From Saxidomus purpurata (Eukaryota > Mollusca > Bivalvia > Venerida > Veneridae): 64,000 bases of DNA. A program made the translations under genes and the position numbers. The stretch covers positions 29,331,144 through 29,395,143 of the forward strand of contig JAFMSR010000015.1 in assembly GCA_022818135.1 (NCBI GenBank), written 5' to 3'. Shown here one piece after another: positions 22,816 to 35,623 of the stretch. The notes beneath the pieces are model-generated. The model was not told where the DNA came from. It worked only from the letters and a program-made list of their open reading frames with translations, and did no database searches. Numbering within the stretch: the first letter of the stretch is position 1; each line of letters begins with the position of its first letter.

Positions 22816-23294
22816 CACTAGTGGCAGACTGAGACACACTTTCATTTGTCAGAGAACTACGGACATATTTCATCCGCAACAACATTTTGACGGCATTTTT
22901 AATCTGTTCTTTATCAGATTGTCCAACAGAAAAAAATGGCAGTGAACAGTTTATATGTCTTTTTGCAATAGTGAACATGTGTACTGTCTGTGTCCAAATG
23001 TGAAAAAATGTGCAAGTTTTCAGATGGATTCAGAAGACATTTTGTACATTGAATATCATAGATCTTCAGAGTATATGTAAACATTTCATATCATAATGAA
23101 ATTGACCACATTCTATCATCTTCCAAGTCATGACAATTCCCGAATCTTTAAACTTCTTGTACAAAAACTTTGTTCTTTTAAAACACCTGTAGAGCATTCC
23201 CAAAGCCTGGGCCAAAGGGTTTGTTATTTTAATTAGTTTTAGCATTACATTGTACTTCTACCTTTTATACAGTGACAGTTTTTGTGTTTTCTGA

Positions 23295-23300
23295 AATAAA
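23295..23300 (+). terminator. Candidate poly(A) signal of 4EHP
   Basis: AATAAA, 480 bp after the stop codon, in otherwise unique sequence and before the next repeat element. The nearest canonical signal downstream. Cleavage site not determinable by eye. Confidence 0.4.
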
Positions 23301-23423
23301 GGTAGCAGTTTCCTTGAAAAAGAATTAAACCTGCTGAAACATTTCTTATATCATGTTGAAGTTTTTTTTCAAGAACTATTTTGTGTTGTCAGGTTCTTTG
23401 ACTGGATAAAAATCAGTTTTTGT

Positions 23424-24257
23424 CAAGCCGCTTGCGAAAGCTTGATATAGTTGTCCAAATGGCTGTTTGGTGTATGTGCATGCGTCTGTCCGTGTTTTGC
23501 TTGTCTGGGCTGTAACTTATCCATGTATCTAGGGATTCTTGAATAACTTGGCACAAATGTTCACCATCATGAGACAGAGTGTCATGCGCAAGAACCAGGT
23601 CCCTAGGTCTAAGGTGAAGGTCACAGAGGTAAAAGGTCAAATTCAAGAATGACTTTGTCCGGAGCATATCTTCTTCATGCATGGAGGGATTTTGATGAAA
23701 CTTGGTACAAATGTTCACCACCATGAGATGGAGTGTCATGTGCAAGAACCAGGTCCCTAGTTCTAAGGCCAAGGTCACACTTAGAGGCCAAAGGTCAGAT
23801 ACAAGAATAATTCAAGAATGACTTTGTCCGGAGCATTTCTTCTTCATGCATGGAGGGATTTTGATGTTACTTGGCACAAATGTTCACCACCATGAGACAG
23901 AGTGCCATGCGCAAGAACCAGGTCCCTACGTCTAAGGTCAAGGTCACACTTCGAGGTTAAAGGTCAAATTCAAGAATATCTTCTGGAGGATTTCTTCTTC
24001 ATGCATGGAGGGATTTTGATGTTCACCACCATGAGCTACCCCTGTTCTTAGAATTACTTCCCTTTGTTGTTACTATAAATAGCTTGTATTATAACTTTTT
24101 TATTACTGGCCTTGGAGAAAAATTGGGACCACTTTTCTGTGGTACAACATGCATGTTACATCCAATATTTAGGTGTTTTTTGACCTATCTCTAGTTGGTA
24201 AGGAGTTAACCCTTTTGTCACCTGGTGGCTCGACATGTTGCACGTGGGCATCTAGTT
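23424..24257 (+). mobile_element. HINE-like element, 'AAGCCGCTTGCGAAAGC' family
   Basis: Head CAAGCCGCTTGCGAAAGC, then three to four ~180-bp units with TCATGCATGGAGGGATTTTG, CACCATGAGA and AAGAACCAGGTCCCTA. The 3' end reads GGGCATCTAGTT. The CTAGTT ending matches the element at 37181-38225. Confidence 0.65.
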
Positions 24258-24446
24258 TAAAATAGCAAACACATTTAGTAAGGAATGTAGTAGGGACTAA
24301 CATTTTAGTGTGTTGATCACTACTCATAATGACAATTCCCCTTGATAAAAGTAGTTACTGTTACAGAAGATGGATCTGGCCTATGGTTCTCCAACTTAAT
24401 ATCCTAAATAAATCCGTTTTGAGACACTGTTGCCTTGTGTTTACAG

Positions 24447-24498
24447 CCAGAAGGTTACAAATCTGTCAGTCTTCTTGACTTCAGACAGATTGCAAAAG
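24447..24498 (+). CDS. Coding exon of unknown gene (second of the chain)
   Basis: Acceptor TTTACAG (to 24446), then PEGYKSVSLLDFRQIAK in phase 0, which fits the exit phase of the exon at 14993-15131. I end it at donor G|GTGACT, which leaves one base and fits the entry phase of the exon at 45524. If unspliced, the frame continues GDFVPRRSRIQ to a stop at 24531, so it could also be a terminal exon. The stop overlaps CAGTAAACTC, which looks like a transposon terminus, favouring the spliced reading. Family unknown. Confidence 0.45.
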
Positions 24499-24860
24499 GT
24501 GACTTTGTACCAAGGAGGTCTCGGATACAGTAAACTCTGTATCTAATTACTCCGCATAAAGCGAATTAACAAATTTTCTGGGCCTGATTTTTTTTCCTTC
24601 TTTAGATAATATAAAACTGCTACGTGGAACGAATTTAAATAGTCTAAAAGAGTTTGTTATATACAGACAGCTTACTGTATTGCATTTTAAATTGTTTGTA
24701 TTGATTACATGTATTGTACATAACCCCATTGTTTGCACTTAATGGGGACATACCCGATACTTCAAACAAAGTAGCGTGAAAATTCACAAAGTTTGAATGC
24801 ATAAGCACTGTTTGATTTGAATTCATAAATATAACAGTTTCTATTGTTTACAGTTTTTTG

Positions 24861-25400
24861 CTCACCTGGTACAAAGTGCTAGGGTGAGCTATTATGACCT
24901 CTTGATGTCTGTTGTATGTTGTTTGTTGTCAACAACTACTTCAAATGACATCTTCTTTTAAACACGTTGACTAAATAAATGGTAATGAAACTCGGCAGGA
25001 ATATTCCTTGCTAAAAGCTGCTAAAATTCTGATCAATTGAGAACTTTGGTTGCTATGGCAACAAAAAGCAAAAAACTTTAAAATCTTCTTCTCTGAAACT
25101 ACCGGTACTGATTAGAATTAGTTTCAGTTTGGCACAAATGATCACCTGATGACTCTGTACCAAAAGTGCTAAAATGAAGTAGATTCATAAACAAATTAGG
25201 TATGACACTGTTTTCTCTGTATAATCCATATAAAAACTTCAAAAATCTTCTGCTCTGAAACTAGGGATAGGAACTTAATTTTATTTGACAAATATGATCA
25301 CCTTATCTCTACCAAAGTTGTTAAAATTAATTTTTTCCCTTTAAAAATGAGGCCCCAGTGGGGTTGGGCTGTTTTCCCTATATAATCTATATATAAGAGT
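24861..25400 (+). mobile_element. Decayed HINE-like element, 'GCTCACCTGG' family
   Basis: Head TGCTCACCTGGTACAAAG with paired GGTGAGCTATTATG, then degenerate units containing AATCTTCTTCTCTGAAAC. No terminal CTCTTGTT is seen, so the 3' end is lost. Confidence 0.55.
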
Positions 25401-25574
25401 GAAAATCTGTTGTTAGAATTTTATTTTAGGGTGTGTATAGTCTGTCTTGCACAGAGTTTTTATACCTCAGTTTGATCTTTATACTCTACACAAGTTAGCA
25501 GGTATAATCATTGGTTGCAGATGTTCTCTTTTGACTCCGGTGAGTAATAGTTTATTAGTTTATACTTATTTATT

Positions 25575-25760
25575 TTAGCTCGATTGTGAAGAAAGCTTGT
25601 AGCTTATCGAGTCACTCTCGAGTCCGCTTCCTGGAAACACCAGTACTGGTGTCATATGAGGAGGTACGGTTGTGACCCCAGTAGGGCTCGAACTCGCAAC
25701 CTCAGGGATGATCGGCGGACACCTTAACCTCTACACCACCGCCCCCCTTATATAGGCCCT
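25575..25760 (-). repeat. tRNA-derived SINE in a decayed element
   Basis: On the minus strand GGTGGTGTAGAGGTTAAGG (A box) and GGTTGCGAGTTCGAGCCC (B box) with correct spacing form the tRNA-like head, followed by ACCTCCTCATATGACACC. Immediately upstream (25579) starts AGCTCGATTGTGAAGAAAG, another repeat head. Confidence 0.6.
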
Positions 25761-26099
25761 ATTGTTTACAAAGCTGATTTAGCTGAGGAACTCTTAAGAA
25801 TATTGCCACAGTCTTCTCAAAAAATGATAGCTTTCAGGGGGCATGGCTTGTTTCCCAACATGGCTATATATAGTAAACTTATGAAAATATTTTTCCTTAG
25901 AAACCGCTGGTCAGATTTTGAAATTATTTCATAGGAATAGTCTTTATGTATAAACTTATAAAAGTGCTCAAGACATGTGGATTAATCCTAAACTTTCACT
26001 TTAAGTGACTAATTACAATGTGTTACAACTAACCCAGCTTCTTAAAATATGAAAACTCAGTAGGATTTAAGGTGTGCAGGTGCTTCAATGAGTATACTT

Positions 26100-26537
26100 A
26101 ACTATGGAGAGGTTTCTTGCATTATGGACCCATTGTTACATATTTTGAGTGCTCAACTGACCAAATTCCAACAGTCTTACATTTCTCACTGTCAGATTTT
26201 TTATTACAAAGCGCTCTGTTTGACTAAATCATTGTTTTTGCCTCATTAAATACTGTTGTATATTGCTTCTTACTTATATGAAAATGTAACAAGGAAAATA
26301 TAGAAAGATTTCTTACATAATGGACCCATTGATGCTTATTTGAGTGTCTAATTGTCCAAGTTCATAAGGTCTTACATTTCTCAAGGCCAGATTTATTGTG
26401 AAAATGCACTCTGTTTTAAATAATTAATTTGTTTTGTCATTAAACATTGTTGTATATTGCTTCTTTGCCATATGAAACACTAACAAGGTAAATGTAGAAA
26501 GATTTTTTTGCATACTGGCCCCATTGTTACATTTTCT
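26100..26537 (+). repeat. 195-bp long-period repeats, probable ancestor of the satellite
   Basis: Successive units start GGACCCATTGTTACATATTT (26127), GGACCCATTGATGCTTATTT (26322) and GGCCCCATTGTTACATTTTC (26516), 195 and 194 bp apart. Each contains one diverged satellite-like segment (TTGAGTG...CCAA..TTC...CAGTCTTACATTTCTC...GTCAGAT). At the third unit this segment becomes the tandem array. Confidence 0.7.
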
Positions 26538-28695
26538 GAGTGTCTCACTAATATACCAGACCAAGTTCAAACAGTCTAACATTTCTCATGGTCAGATATT
26601 TGAGTGTCTCACTAATATACGAGACCAAGTTCCAACAGTCTAACACTTCTCATGGTCAGATATTTGAGTGTCTCACTAATATACCAGACCAAGTTCCACC
26701 AGTCTAACACTTCGCATGGTCAGATATTTGAGTGTCTCACTAATATACCAGACCAAGTCCAACAGTCTTACACTTCTCATGGTCAGATATTTGATTGTCT
26801 CACTACCAAGTTCCAACAGTCTAACACTTCTCATGGTCAGATATTTGAGGGTCTCACTAATATACCAGACCAAGTTCCAACAGTCTAACACTTCTCATGG
26901 TCAGATATTTGAGGGTCTCACTAATATACCAGACCAAGTTCCAACAGTCTAACACTTCTCATGGTCAGATATTTGAGTGTCTCACTAATATACCAGACCA
27001 AGTTCCAACAGTCTTACACTTCTCATGGTCAGATATTTGAGGGTCTCACTAATATACCAGACTGAGTTCCAACAGTCTTACACTTCTCATGGTCAGATAT
27101 TTGAGTGTCTCACTTATATACCAGACCAAGTTCCACCAGTCTAACACTTCGCATGGTCACATATTTGAGTGTCTCACTAATATACCAGACCAAGTTCCAA
27201 CAGTCTTACACTTCTCATGGTCAGATATTTGAGTGTCTCACTTATATACCAGACCAAGTTCCAACATTCTAACACTTCTCATGGTCAGATATTTGAGTGT
27301 CTCACTAATATACCAGACCGAGTTCCAACAGTCTTACACTTCTCATGGTCAGATATTTGAGTGTCTCACTTATATACCAGACCGAGTTCCACCAGTCTAA
27401 CACTTCGCATGGTCACATATTTGAGTGTCTCACTAATATACCAGACCAAGTCCAACAGTGTTACACTTCTCATGGTCAGATATTTGAGTGTCTCACTAAT
27501 ATACCAGACCAATTCCAACAGTTTAACATTTCTCATGGTCAGATATTTGAGTGTCTCACTAATATACTAGACCAATTCCAACGGTAACACTTGTCATGGT
27601 CATATATTTGAGTGTCTCACTAATATATCAGACCAAATCCAACAGTCTAACACTTCTCATGGTCAGATATTTGAGTGTCTAACTAAAATATCAGACCAAG
27701 TTCCAACAGTCTAACACTTCTCATGGTCAGATATTTGAGTGTCTCACTAATATACCAGACCAATTCCAACAGCCTTACACTTCTCATGGTCAGATATTTG
27801 AGTGTCTCACTAATATACCAGACCAATTCCAACAGTTTAACATTTCTCATGGTCAGATATTTGAGTGTCTCACTAATATACTAGACCAATTCCAACAGTA
27901 ACACTTGTCATGGTCATATATTTGAGTGTCTCACTAATATACCAGACCAATTCCAACAGTCTAACATTTCTCATGGTCATATATTTGAGTGTCTCACTAA
28001 TATACCAGACCAATTCCAACAGTCTAACACTTCTCATGGTCAGATAATTGAGTGTCTCACTTATATACCAGACCAAGTCCAACAGCCTTACACTTCTCAT
28101 GGTCAGATATTTGAGTGTCTCACTAATATACCAGACCAAGATCAAACAGCCTTACACTTCTCATGGTCAGATATATGAGTGTCTAACTAATATATCAGAC
28201 CAAATCCAACACTCTAACACTTCTCATGGTCAGATATTTGAGTGTCTAACTAAAATATCAGACCAATTCCAACAGTCTAACACTTCTCATGGTCAGATAT
28301 TTGAGTGTCTCACTAATATACCAGACCAAGTTCAAACAGCCTTACACTTCTCATGGTCAGATATTCGAGTGTCTAACTAATATACCAGACCAAGTTCAAA
28401 CAGCCTTACACTTCTCATGGTCAGATATTTGAGTGTCTAACTAATATATCAGACCAATTCCAACAGCCTTACACTTCTCATGGTGAGATATTGGAGTGTC
28501 TCACTAATATACCAGATCAAGTTCCAACAGTCTTCAACTTCGCATGGTCAGATATTTGAGTGTCTCACTAATATACCAGACCGAGTTCCAACAGTCTTAC
28601 ACTTCTCATGGTCAGATATTTGAGTGTCTCACTTATATACCAGACCAAGTTCCAACATTCTAACACTTCTCATGGTCAGATATTTGAGTGTCTCA

Positions 28696-30409
28696 CTAAT
28701 ATACCAGACCAAGTTCCAACAGTCTTACACTTCTCATGGTCAGATATTTGAGGGTCTCACTAATATACCAGACTGAGTTCCAACAGTCTTACACTTCTCA
28801 TGGTCAGATATTTGAGTGTCTCACTTATATACCAGACCAAGTTCCACCAGTCTAACACTTCGCATGGTCACATATTTGAGTGTCTCACTAATATACCAGA
28901 CCAAGTTCCAACAGTCTTACACTTCTCATGGTCAGATATTTGAGTGTCTCACTTATATACCAGACCAAGTTCCAACATTCTAACACTTCTCATGGTCAGA
29001 TATTTGAGTGTCTCACTAATATACCAGACCGAGTTCCAACAGTCTTACACTTCTCATGGTCAGATATTTGAGTGTCTCACTTATATACCAGACCGAGTTC
29101 CACCAGTCTAACACTTCGCATGGTCAGATATTTGAGTGTCTCACTAATATACCAGACCAAGTCCAACAGTGTTACACTTCTCATGGTCAGATATTTGAGT
29201 GTCTCACTAATATACCAGACCAATTCCAACAGTTTAACATTTCTCATGGTCAGATATTTGAGTGTCTCACTAATATACTAGACCAATTCCAACGGTAACA
29301 CTTGTCATGGTCATATATTTGAGTGTCTCACTAATATATCAGACCAAATCCAACAGTCTAACACTTCTCATGGTCAGATATTTGAGTGTCTAACTAAAAT
29401 ATCAGACCAAGTTCCAACAGTCTAACACTTCTCATGGTCAGATATTTGAGTGTCTCACTAATATACCAGACCAATTCCAACAGCCTTACACTTCTCATGG
29501 TCAGATATTTGAGTGTCTCACTAATATACCAGACCAATTCCAACAGTTTAACATTTCTCATGGTCAGATATTTGAGTGTCTCACTAATATACTAGACCAA
29601 TTCCAACAGTAACACTTGTCATGGTCATATATTTGAGTGTCTCACTAATATACCAGACCAATTCCAACAGTCTAACATTTCTCATGGTCATATATTTGAG
29701 TGTCTCACTAATATACCAGACCAATTCCAACAGTCTAACACTTCTCATGGTCAGATAATTGAGTGTCTCACTTATATACCAGACCAAGTCCAACAGCCTT
29801 ACACTTCTCATGGTCAGATATTTGAGTGTCTCACTAATATACCAGACCAAGATCAAACAGCCTTACACTTCTCATGGTCAGATATATGAGTGTCTAACTA
29901 ATATATCAAACCAAATCCAACACTCTAACACTTCTCATGGTCAGATATTTGAGTGTCTAACTAAAATATCAGACCAATTCCAACAGTCTAACACTTCTCA
30001 TGGTCAGATATTTGAGTGTCTCACTAATATACCAGACCAAGTTCAAACAGCCTTACACTTCTCATGGTCAGATATTCGAGTGTCTAACTAATATACCAGA
30101 CCAAGTTCAAACAGCCTTACACTTCTCATGGTCAGATATTTGAGTGTCTAACTAATATATCAGACCAATTCCAACAGCCTTACACTTCTCATGGTCAGAT
30201 ATTTGAGTGTCTCACTAATATACCAGATCAAGTTCCAACAGTCTTCAACTTCGCATGGTCAGATATTTGAGTGTCTCACTAATATACCAGACCGAGTTCC
30301 AACAGTCTTACACTTCTCATGGTCAGATATTTGAGTGTCTCACTTATATACCAGACCAAGTTCCAACATTCTAACACTTCTCATGGTCAGATATTTGAGT
30401 GTCTCACTT
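28696..30409 (+). repeat. Second copy of a 1711-bp higher-order unit
   Basis: Aligns base for base with 26985-28698 at a constant offset of 1711 bp (about 27 monomers). Only scattered substitutions appear (for example 27413 C vs 29124 G context, 28198 G vs 29909 A context). Neighbouring monomers differ far more from each other, so the block was duplicated recently as a unit. Confidence 0.85.
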
Positions 30410-31761
30410 ATATACCAGACCAAGTTCCAACAGTGTACACTTCTCATGGTCAAATATTTGAGTGTCTCACTAATATACCAGACCAAGTCCAACAGTCTAA
30501 CACTTCTCATGGTCAGATAATCGAGTGACTCACTTATATACCAGACCAAGTCCAACAGTCTAACACTTCTCATGGTCAGATATTTGAGTGTCTCACTAAT
30601 ATACCAGACCAAGTTCAAACAGCCTTACACTTCTCATGGTCAGATATATGAGTGTTTAACTAATATATCAGATCAAATCCAACAGTCTAACACTTCTCAT
30701 GGTCAGATATTTGAGTGTCTAACTAAAATATCAGACCAAGTTCCAACAGTCTAACACTTCTCATGGTCAGATATTTGAGTGTCTCACTAATATACCAGAC
30801 CAAGTTCAAACAGCCTTACACTTCTCATGGTCAGATATTCGAGTGTCTAACTAATATATCAGACCAATTCCAACAGCCTTACACTTCTCATGGTCAGATG
30901 TTTGAGTGTCTCACTAATATACCAGACCAATTCCAACAGTTTAACATTTCTCATGGTCAGATATTTGAGTGTCTCACTAATATACTAGACCAATTCCAAC
31001 AGTAACACTTGTCATGGTCATATATTTGAGTGTCTCACTAATATATCAGACCAAATCCAACAGTCTAACACTTCTCATGGTCAGATATTTGAGTGTCTCA
31101 CTAATATACCAGACCAAGTTCAAACAGCCTTACACTTCTCATGGTCAGATATTCGAGTGTCTAACTAATATATCAGACCAATTCCAACAGCCTTACACTT
31201 CTCATGGTCAGATATTTGAGTGTCTCACTAATATACCAGACCAATTCCAACAGTTTAACATTTCTCATGGTCAGATATTTGAGTGTCTCACTAATATACT
31301 AGACCAATTCCAACGGTAACACTTGTCATGGTCATATATTTGAGTGTCTCACTAATATATCAGACCAAATCCAACAGTCTAACACTTCTCATGGTCAGAT
31401 ATTTGAGTGTCTAACTAAAATATCAGACCAAGTTCCAACAGTCTAACACTTCTCATGGTCAGATATTTGAGTGTCTCACTAATATACCAGACCAATTCCA
31501 ACAGCCTTACACTTCTCATGGTCAGATATTTGAGTGTCTCACTAATATACCAGACCAATTCCAACAGTTTAACATTTCTCATGGTCAGATATTTGAGTGT
31601 CTCACTAATATACTAGACCAATTCCAACAGTAACACTTGTCATGGTCATATATTTGAGTGTCTCACTAATATACCAGACCAATTCCAACAGTCTAACATT
31701 TCTCATGGTCAGATATTTGAGTGTCTCACTAATATACTAGACCAATTCCAACAGCCTTACA

Positions 31762-32330
31762 CTTCTCATGGTCAGATATTTGAGTGTCTCACTTATATAC
31801 CAGACCAATTCCAACAGCCTTACACTTCTCATGGTCAGATATTTGAGTGTCTCACTAATATACCAGACAAATTGCAACAGCCTTACACTTCTCAGGGTCA
31901 GATATTTGAGTGTCTCACTAATATACCAGTTCATCCAAAAATCTAAAACTTCTCATGGTCAGATATTTGAGTGTCTCACTAATATACCAGACCAATTCCA
32001 ACAGCCTTACACTTCTCATGGTCAGATATTTGAGTGTCTCACTAATATACCAGACAAATTGCAACAGCCTTACACTTCTCATGGTCAGATATTTGAGTGT
32101 CTCACTAATATACCAGACCATCCAAAAATCTAAAACTTCTCGTGGTCAGATATTTGAGTGTCTCACTAATATACCAGACCAATTTCAACAGTCTAACACT
32201 GCTCATGGTCAGATATTTGAGTGTCTCACTAATATACCAGACAAATTGCAACAGCCTTACACTTCTCATGGTCAGATATTTGAGTGTCTCACTAATATAC
32301 CAGACCATCCAAAAATCTAAAACTTCTCGT
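31762..32330 (+). repeat. Three-monomer higher-order units of 187 bp
   Basis: Three consecutive 187-bp units (starts near 31768, 31955, 32142), each made of an AATTCCAACAG-type monomer, a CAAATTGCAACAG monomer and a short CATCCAAAAATCTAAAAC monomer. Confined to the right end of the array. Confidence 0.75.
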
Positions 32331-32668
32331 GGTCAGATATTTGAGTGTCTCACTAATATACCAGACCAATTTCAACAGTCTAACACTTCCCATGGTCAGA
32401 TGTTTGAGTGTCTAACTAATATACCAGACCATTTCCAACAGTCTAACACTTCGCATGGCCAGATATTTGAGTGTCTCACTAATGTACCAGACCAAGTTTC
32501 AACAGTCTTACACTTCTCATGGCCAGATATTTGAGTGTCTCGCTAATATATCAGACCAAGTTCCAACAGTCTATAATTGTCTAATGTTCTCTATACCATT
32601 TCTGATCATATACATATATAATTCCACTAGCCAATTTTATCTTTAGTTTATTACTATTATATCATTAC

Positions 32669-33137
32669 TAGATGGGTGTTCAGTAGAACACTTGTGTCGC
32701 CCTCTTATGCTTTGTCAGAATAACCAACAATTTTGTGACAAAAACTAAGTGTAAAAAGGGGCATAACTCTGTCAAATATGACCTTGACCAACAAACTTTG
32801 GCGGCATCATGACCCTTATGTCATAAGCAATACAATTTGAAAGTTTGATAAAGAAATCTTAAGAAATGGCAAAGTTATAGCCAACGTTAAGTTTTCGTGA
32901 CAAAATCTAAGTACAAAAAGGGGCATAACTCTGTCAAATATGACCTTGACCTACAAAATTTAGTGGCATCATGACCCTATTGTCATAAGCAATACAATTG
33001 TAAAGTTTGATAAAGAAATCTTAAGAAATGGCAAAGTTATAGCCAACGTTAAGTTTGTGTGACGGACGGACCGACGGACGGACGGACAGACGGACAAAGC
33101 GATCCCTATGTATCGCCTTTTCTCCGAAAGGGCGACA
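32669..33137 (-). mobile_element. HINE-like element, minus orientation
   Basis: Read on the minus strand: head TGTGTCGCCCTTTCGG, (CCGT)n stretch, two ~120-bp units with GGCATAACTCTG's complement, then AGGGCGACACAAG and hairpin GTGTTCTACTGAACAC followed by CCATCTAGT at 32669. The CTAG end again follows a hairpin. Confidence 0.65.
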
Positions 33138-33139
33138 CA

Positions 33140-34500
33140 ATAAAAATACACTACCGGTACATGGATAGTTATTTAAAAAGTGTCATTTTCCATTCATTTT
33201 ATTTCATACCTGATTTTAATGATATTTCTTGCACAATTTTAGGAGCTAGAAATTACCCACTCAAACGATAAAGGAGATTGAGCCGAAAAGGGACCAACTG
33301 TGTTACATCAGTGCTGCACCCTTGTGATGGTAAACTTGGATAATTGCAGTGACAATTGTAGTCTATGGCAACTGTTACTGGGTAAAGAATGTGTTTATTT
33401 TGTCATAAAATGATCGAGAAGTTTAGACAAGATATTCTAATATTCTTAAGTAATTCTTCCACTTTTAAAAAAGTAACCAACTTAGTGTAAAATGCAAGAA
33501 AACTAAGAGTAGTAAGTAATGGCATCTAATTAATAACATTGTTATGAATAAAAACTAAATAATTTGATGTAAATGAAACTCTAAAAACCTTTCAGGTGAG
33601 ATGCAGGCACTCTAGAAAGTGAAGGATATAGCTCAGAGGGTTACCAGATCATCACAGAGCTTGATCAAAGAGAAGTTGAATGAACACAAAGTGCTGCTAT
33701 AGGTTATGTTGACTTGAAAAAAATTAAAGAATTTCAATACCTTATTGAAGTTTATTTGTTTAAAACGTTTGTAGGTTATCTAAATTTTAAAATGATTTAT
33801 TAAAGTGATATTACCCTTCAAAATGGTCACATTTGTTTATAGTTAAAAATGATGCTAATACACAGTGGATGCTTTAAAAACATTTCTAACATGACTACGG
33901 TATATTTCTATAGACAATTCGTATTAAATTATATTAAAGCACTCGGAAAAGTAGGCGAAGTTTCGGACATGGAAGTAGCTCCTTCCGACTTTTCTAATTT
34001 ACTCCCGCGCAAAAATAAAATATGGAAATAGAAATAATATCGGTATAAATACACCAGTCACATGAAAAAGATTTGTTTAGAACCTAAATATTATTTTTGA
34101 TTGCGTCAAGTAAGCCTTAGAATACCTTCACCTTGTTTTCCTTATAAAAGGCCCAAAAATTCAGGGTTAACAGTCATACAATGTTTTATAGACCCAAAGG
34201 AGGTTAACAATAAATAACCATAACATAAAATGTTACTTTTTTATTATTTCTTATCAAACGCTCGTTTAGATATACAGCTCAGGTTTTGCTCAAAGATCTA
34301 TAACAATTCACATTCTATGAATCCTTAAAACAACTTTAAATGATGAAATTTATGCTTACCTTTTTAATTTTCACTTGAAGTTGTATTCATGTTGTGTTTG
34401 TTTTGTAATAGCGAGCAAATTAAACACAAAAACAAAATTCAGGAAGTAATCAATGGACTAGTTATCTTTAATCACTACAATTGATTGTCTAATAATGATT
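33140..34500. other. AT-rich DNA with one weak exon candidate
   Basis: At about 33611-33694 a plus frame reads AGTLESEGYSSEGYQIITEL then DQREVE and stop, after GGTGAG. The composition is protein-like, and the entry phase would fit the exit of the exon at 24447. No donor precedes the stop, and the acceptor is unusual (CAGGTGAG). I regard it as a possible alternative terminal exon only. Nothing else is supported. Confidence 0.25.
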
Positions 34501-34619
34501 GAGCTAAATTAACACCCTTATATGATAGGGGTAATAAAACAACTTGTTATATGATCTCCTTTTTTCTCTTTTTGGGGGTGGGGTGGGTGCGGGGGTCGTA
34601 TACTTTCATCATATTTTAA

Positions 34620-34852
34620 GGCATGTCGTGTTAGTATAATTTGAAAATTTTGAAAATTGAAATAAAATTCTGATGAGATGGGGCCACATTTCTTAGTTAC
34701 GGCTAAGGATCGATGGACGGACGGACGGACGGTTGTTAAGAAACTCATTATGTCGGTAAATAGCTTTCTGCTAATGTTTTCCATGTTCTTATTATACACC
34801 TGACTATATATAAAGTTTCTTGTATCTTGACGGACGGATAAACTGACAGACA

Positions 34853-34889
<37 letters not shown>

Positions 34890-34892
34890 ACT

Positions 34893-34985
<93 letters not shown>

Positions 34986-35290
34986 CACCAGATTTATAGC
35001 CTACCGGCTATGTCATGTTAGTATAATTTGAATATTTGTGAAAATTGAAATAAAATTCTGATGATTTGGGGCCACATTTTTAGATACGGCTACGGACGGA
35101 CGGACGGACATACAGACAGATAGACAAAAATAAGCTTTGAGCTAATGTTTTCTGTGTTATAATTATATCCCCGACTATAAATAAAATTTCTTGTATCTTG
35201 ACGTACGAACGGACGGACGGACAGCCAGAAAGAAAGACAGACAGACGGACAGACAACACCAGATTTATATCCTACCGGCTTTGGCGGAAG
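34620..35290. repeat. Two decayed element copies with (GACG)n/(GACA)n microsatellites
   Basis: Two ~330-bp units repeat AATTGAAATAAAATTCTGATGA, GGGGCCACATTT and ACACCAGATTTATA. They carry (GGAC)n and a 130-bp pure (GACA)n run at 34890-34985. The long minus-strand open frame of CLSV repeats across it is a microsatellite artefact. Confidence 0.7.
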
Positions 35291-35623
35291 ATAATTAAAC
35301 CATGCTATAAACTAAAAGTTACGATTCTCACGACTTATAGTTTTCACGACCATTCTGCGAGAACCGTAAGATCTTACAATGCCCCCGCTGCAACGGACTT
35401 AATTTCTATATTTTTTCTAAATGCGATTTACACTGAACATCTGTCATTTTCAAAAAAAAATGATTTAAGTGATTGCCGAAAGTTATGCAAATTACATTTG
35501 ATTATATTCAAGGGTCATAGAGGTTCATTGGAACTCTTTACTTCCAAGAAACGCGTCTATTTTAGATATGTAAAAAGACCTTCTACTTTTCTTTGTGACT
35601 GAATACAATTTAAAGACAATTGA

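Larger units (their letters stand above)
26538..32570 (+). repeat. 6-kb satellite of 63-64 bp monomers (about 95 copies)
   Basis: Monomer core CTCATGGTCAGATATTTGAG followed by TGTCTCACTAATATACCAGA and CCAAGTTCCAACAGTCTTAC. Length alternates 64 (AAGTTCC) and 63 (AAGTCC, CAATTCC). Open frames in both strands (repeating SHGQIFECLTNIPDQ on plus) arise because 63 is a multiple of three. They break wherever a 64-mer occurs, so they are not taken as coding. Higher-order structure: 26985-28698 is duplicated as 28696-30409. Confidence 0.95.

Noticed and set aside
26538..32570. CRISPR-like appearance of the regular array
   Set aside because: The entire 63-64 bp period is conserved. There are no variable spacers, no cas genes, and the context is an animal genome.
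26652..32646. Many 60-130 codon frames repeating SHGQIFECLTNIPDQ or RYLSVSLIYQT, on both strands
   Set aside because: They are products of a 63-bp monomer being divisible by three. 64-bp monomers break them, all strands and frames show them, and no start context or splice sites support expression.
34518..34988. 156-codon minus frame of CLSV repeats
   Set aside because: Translation of a pure (GACA)n microsatellite.
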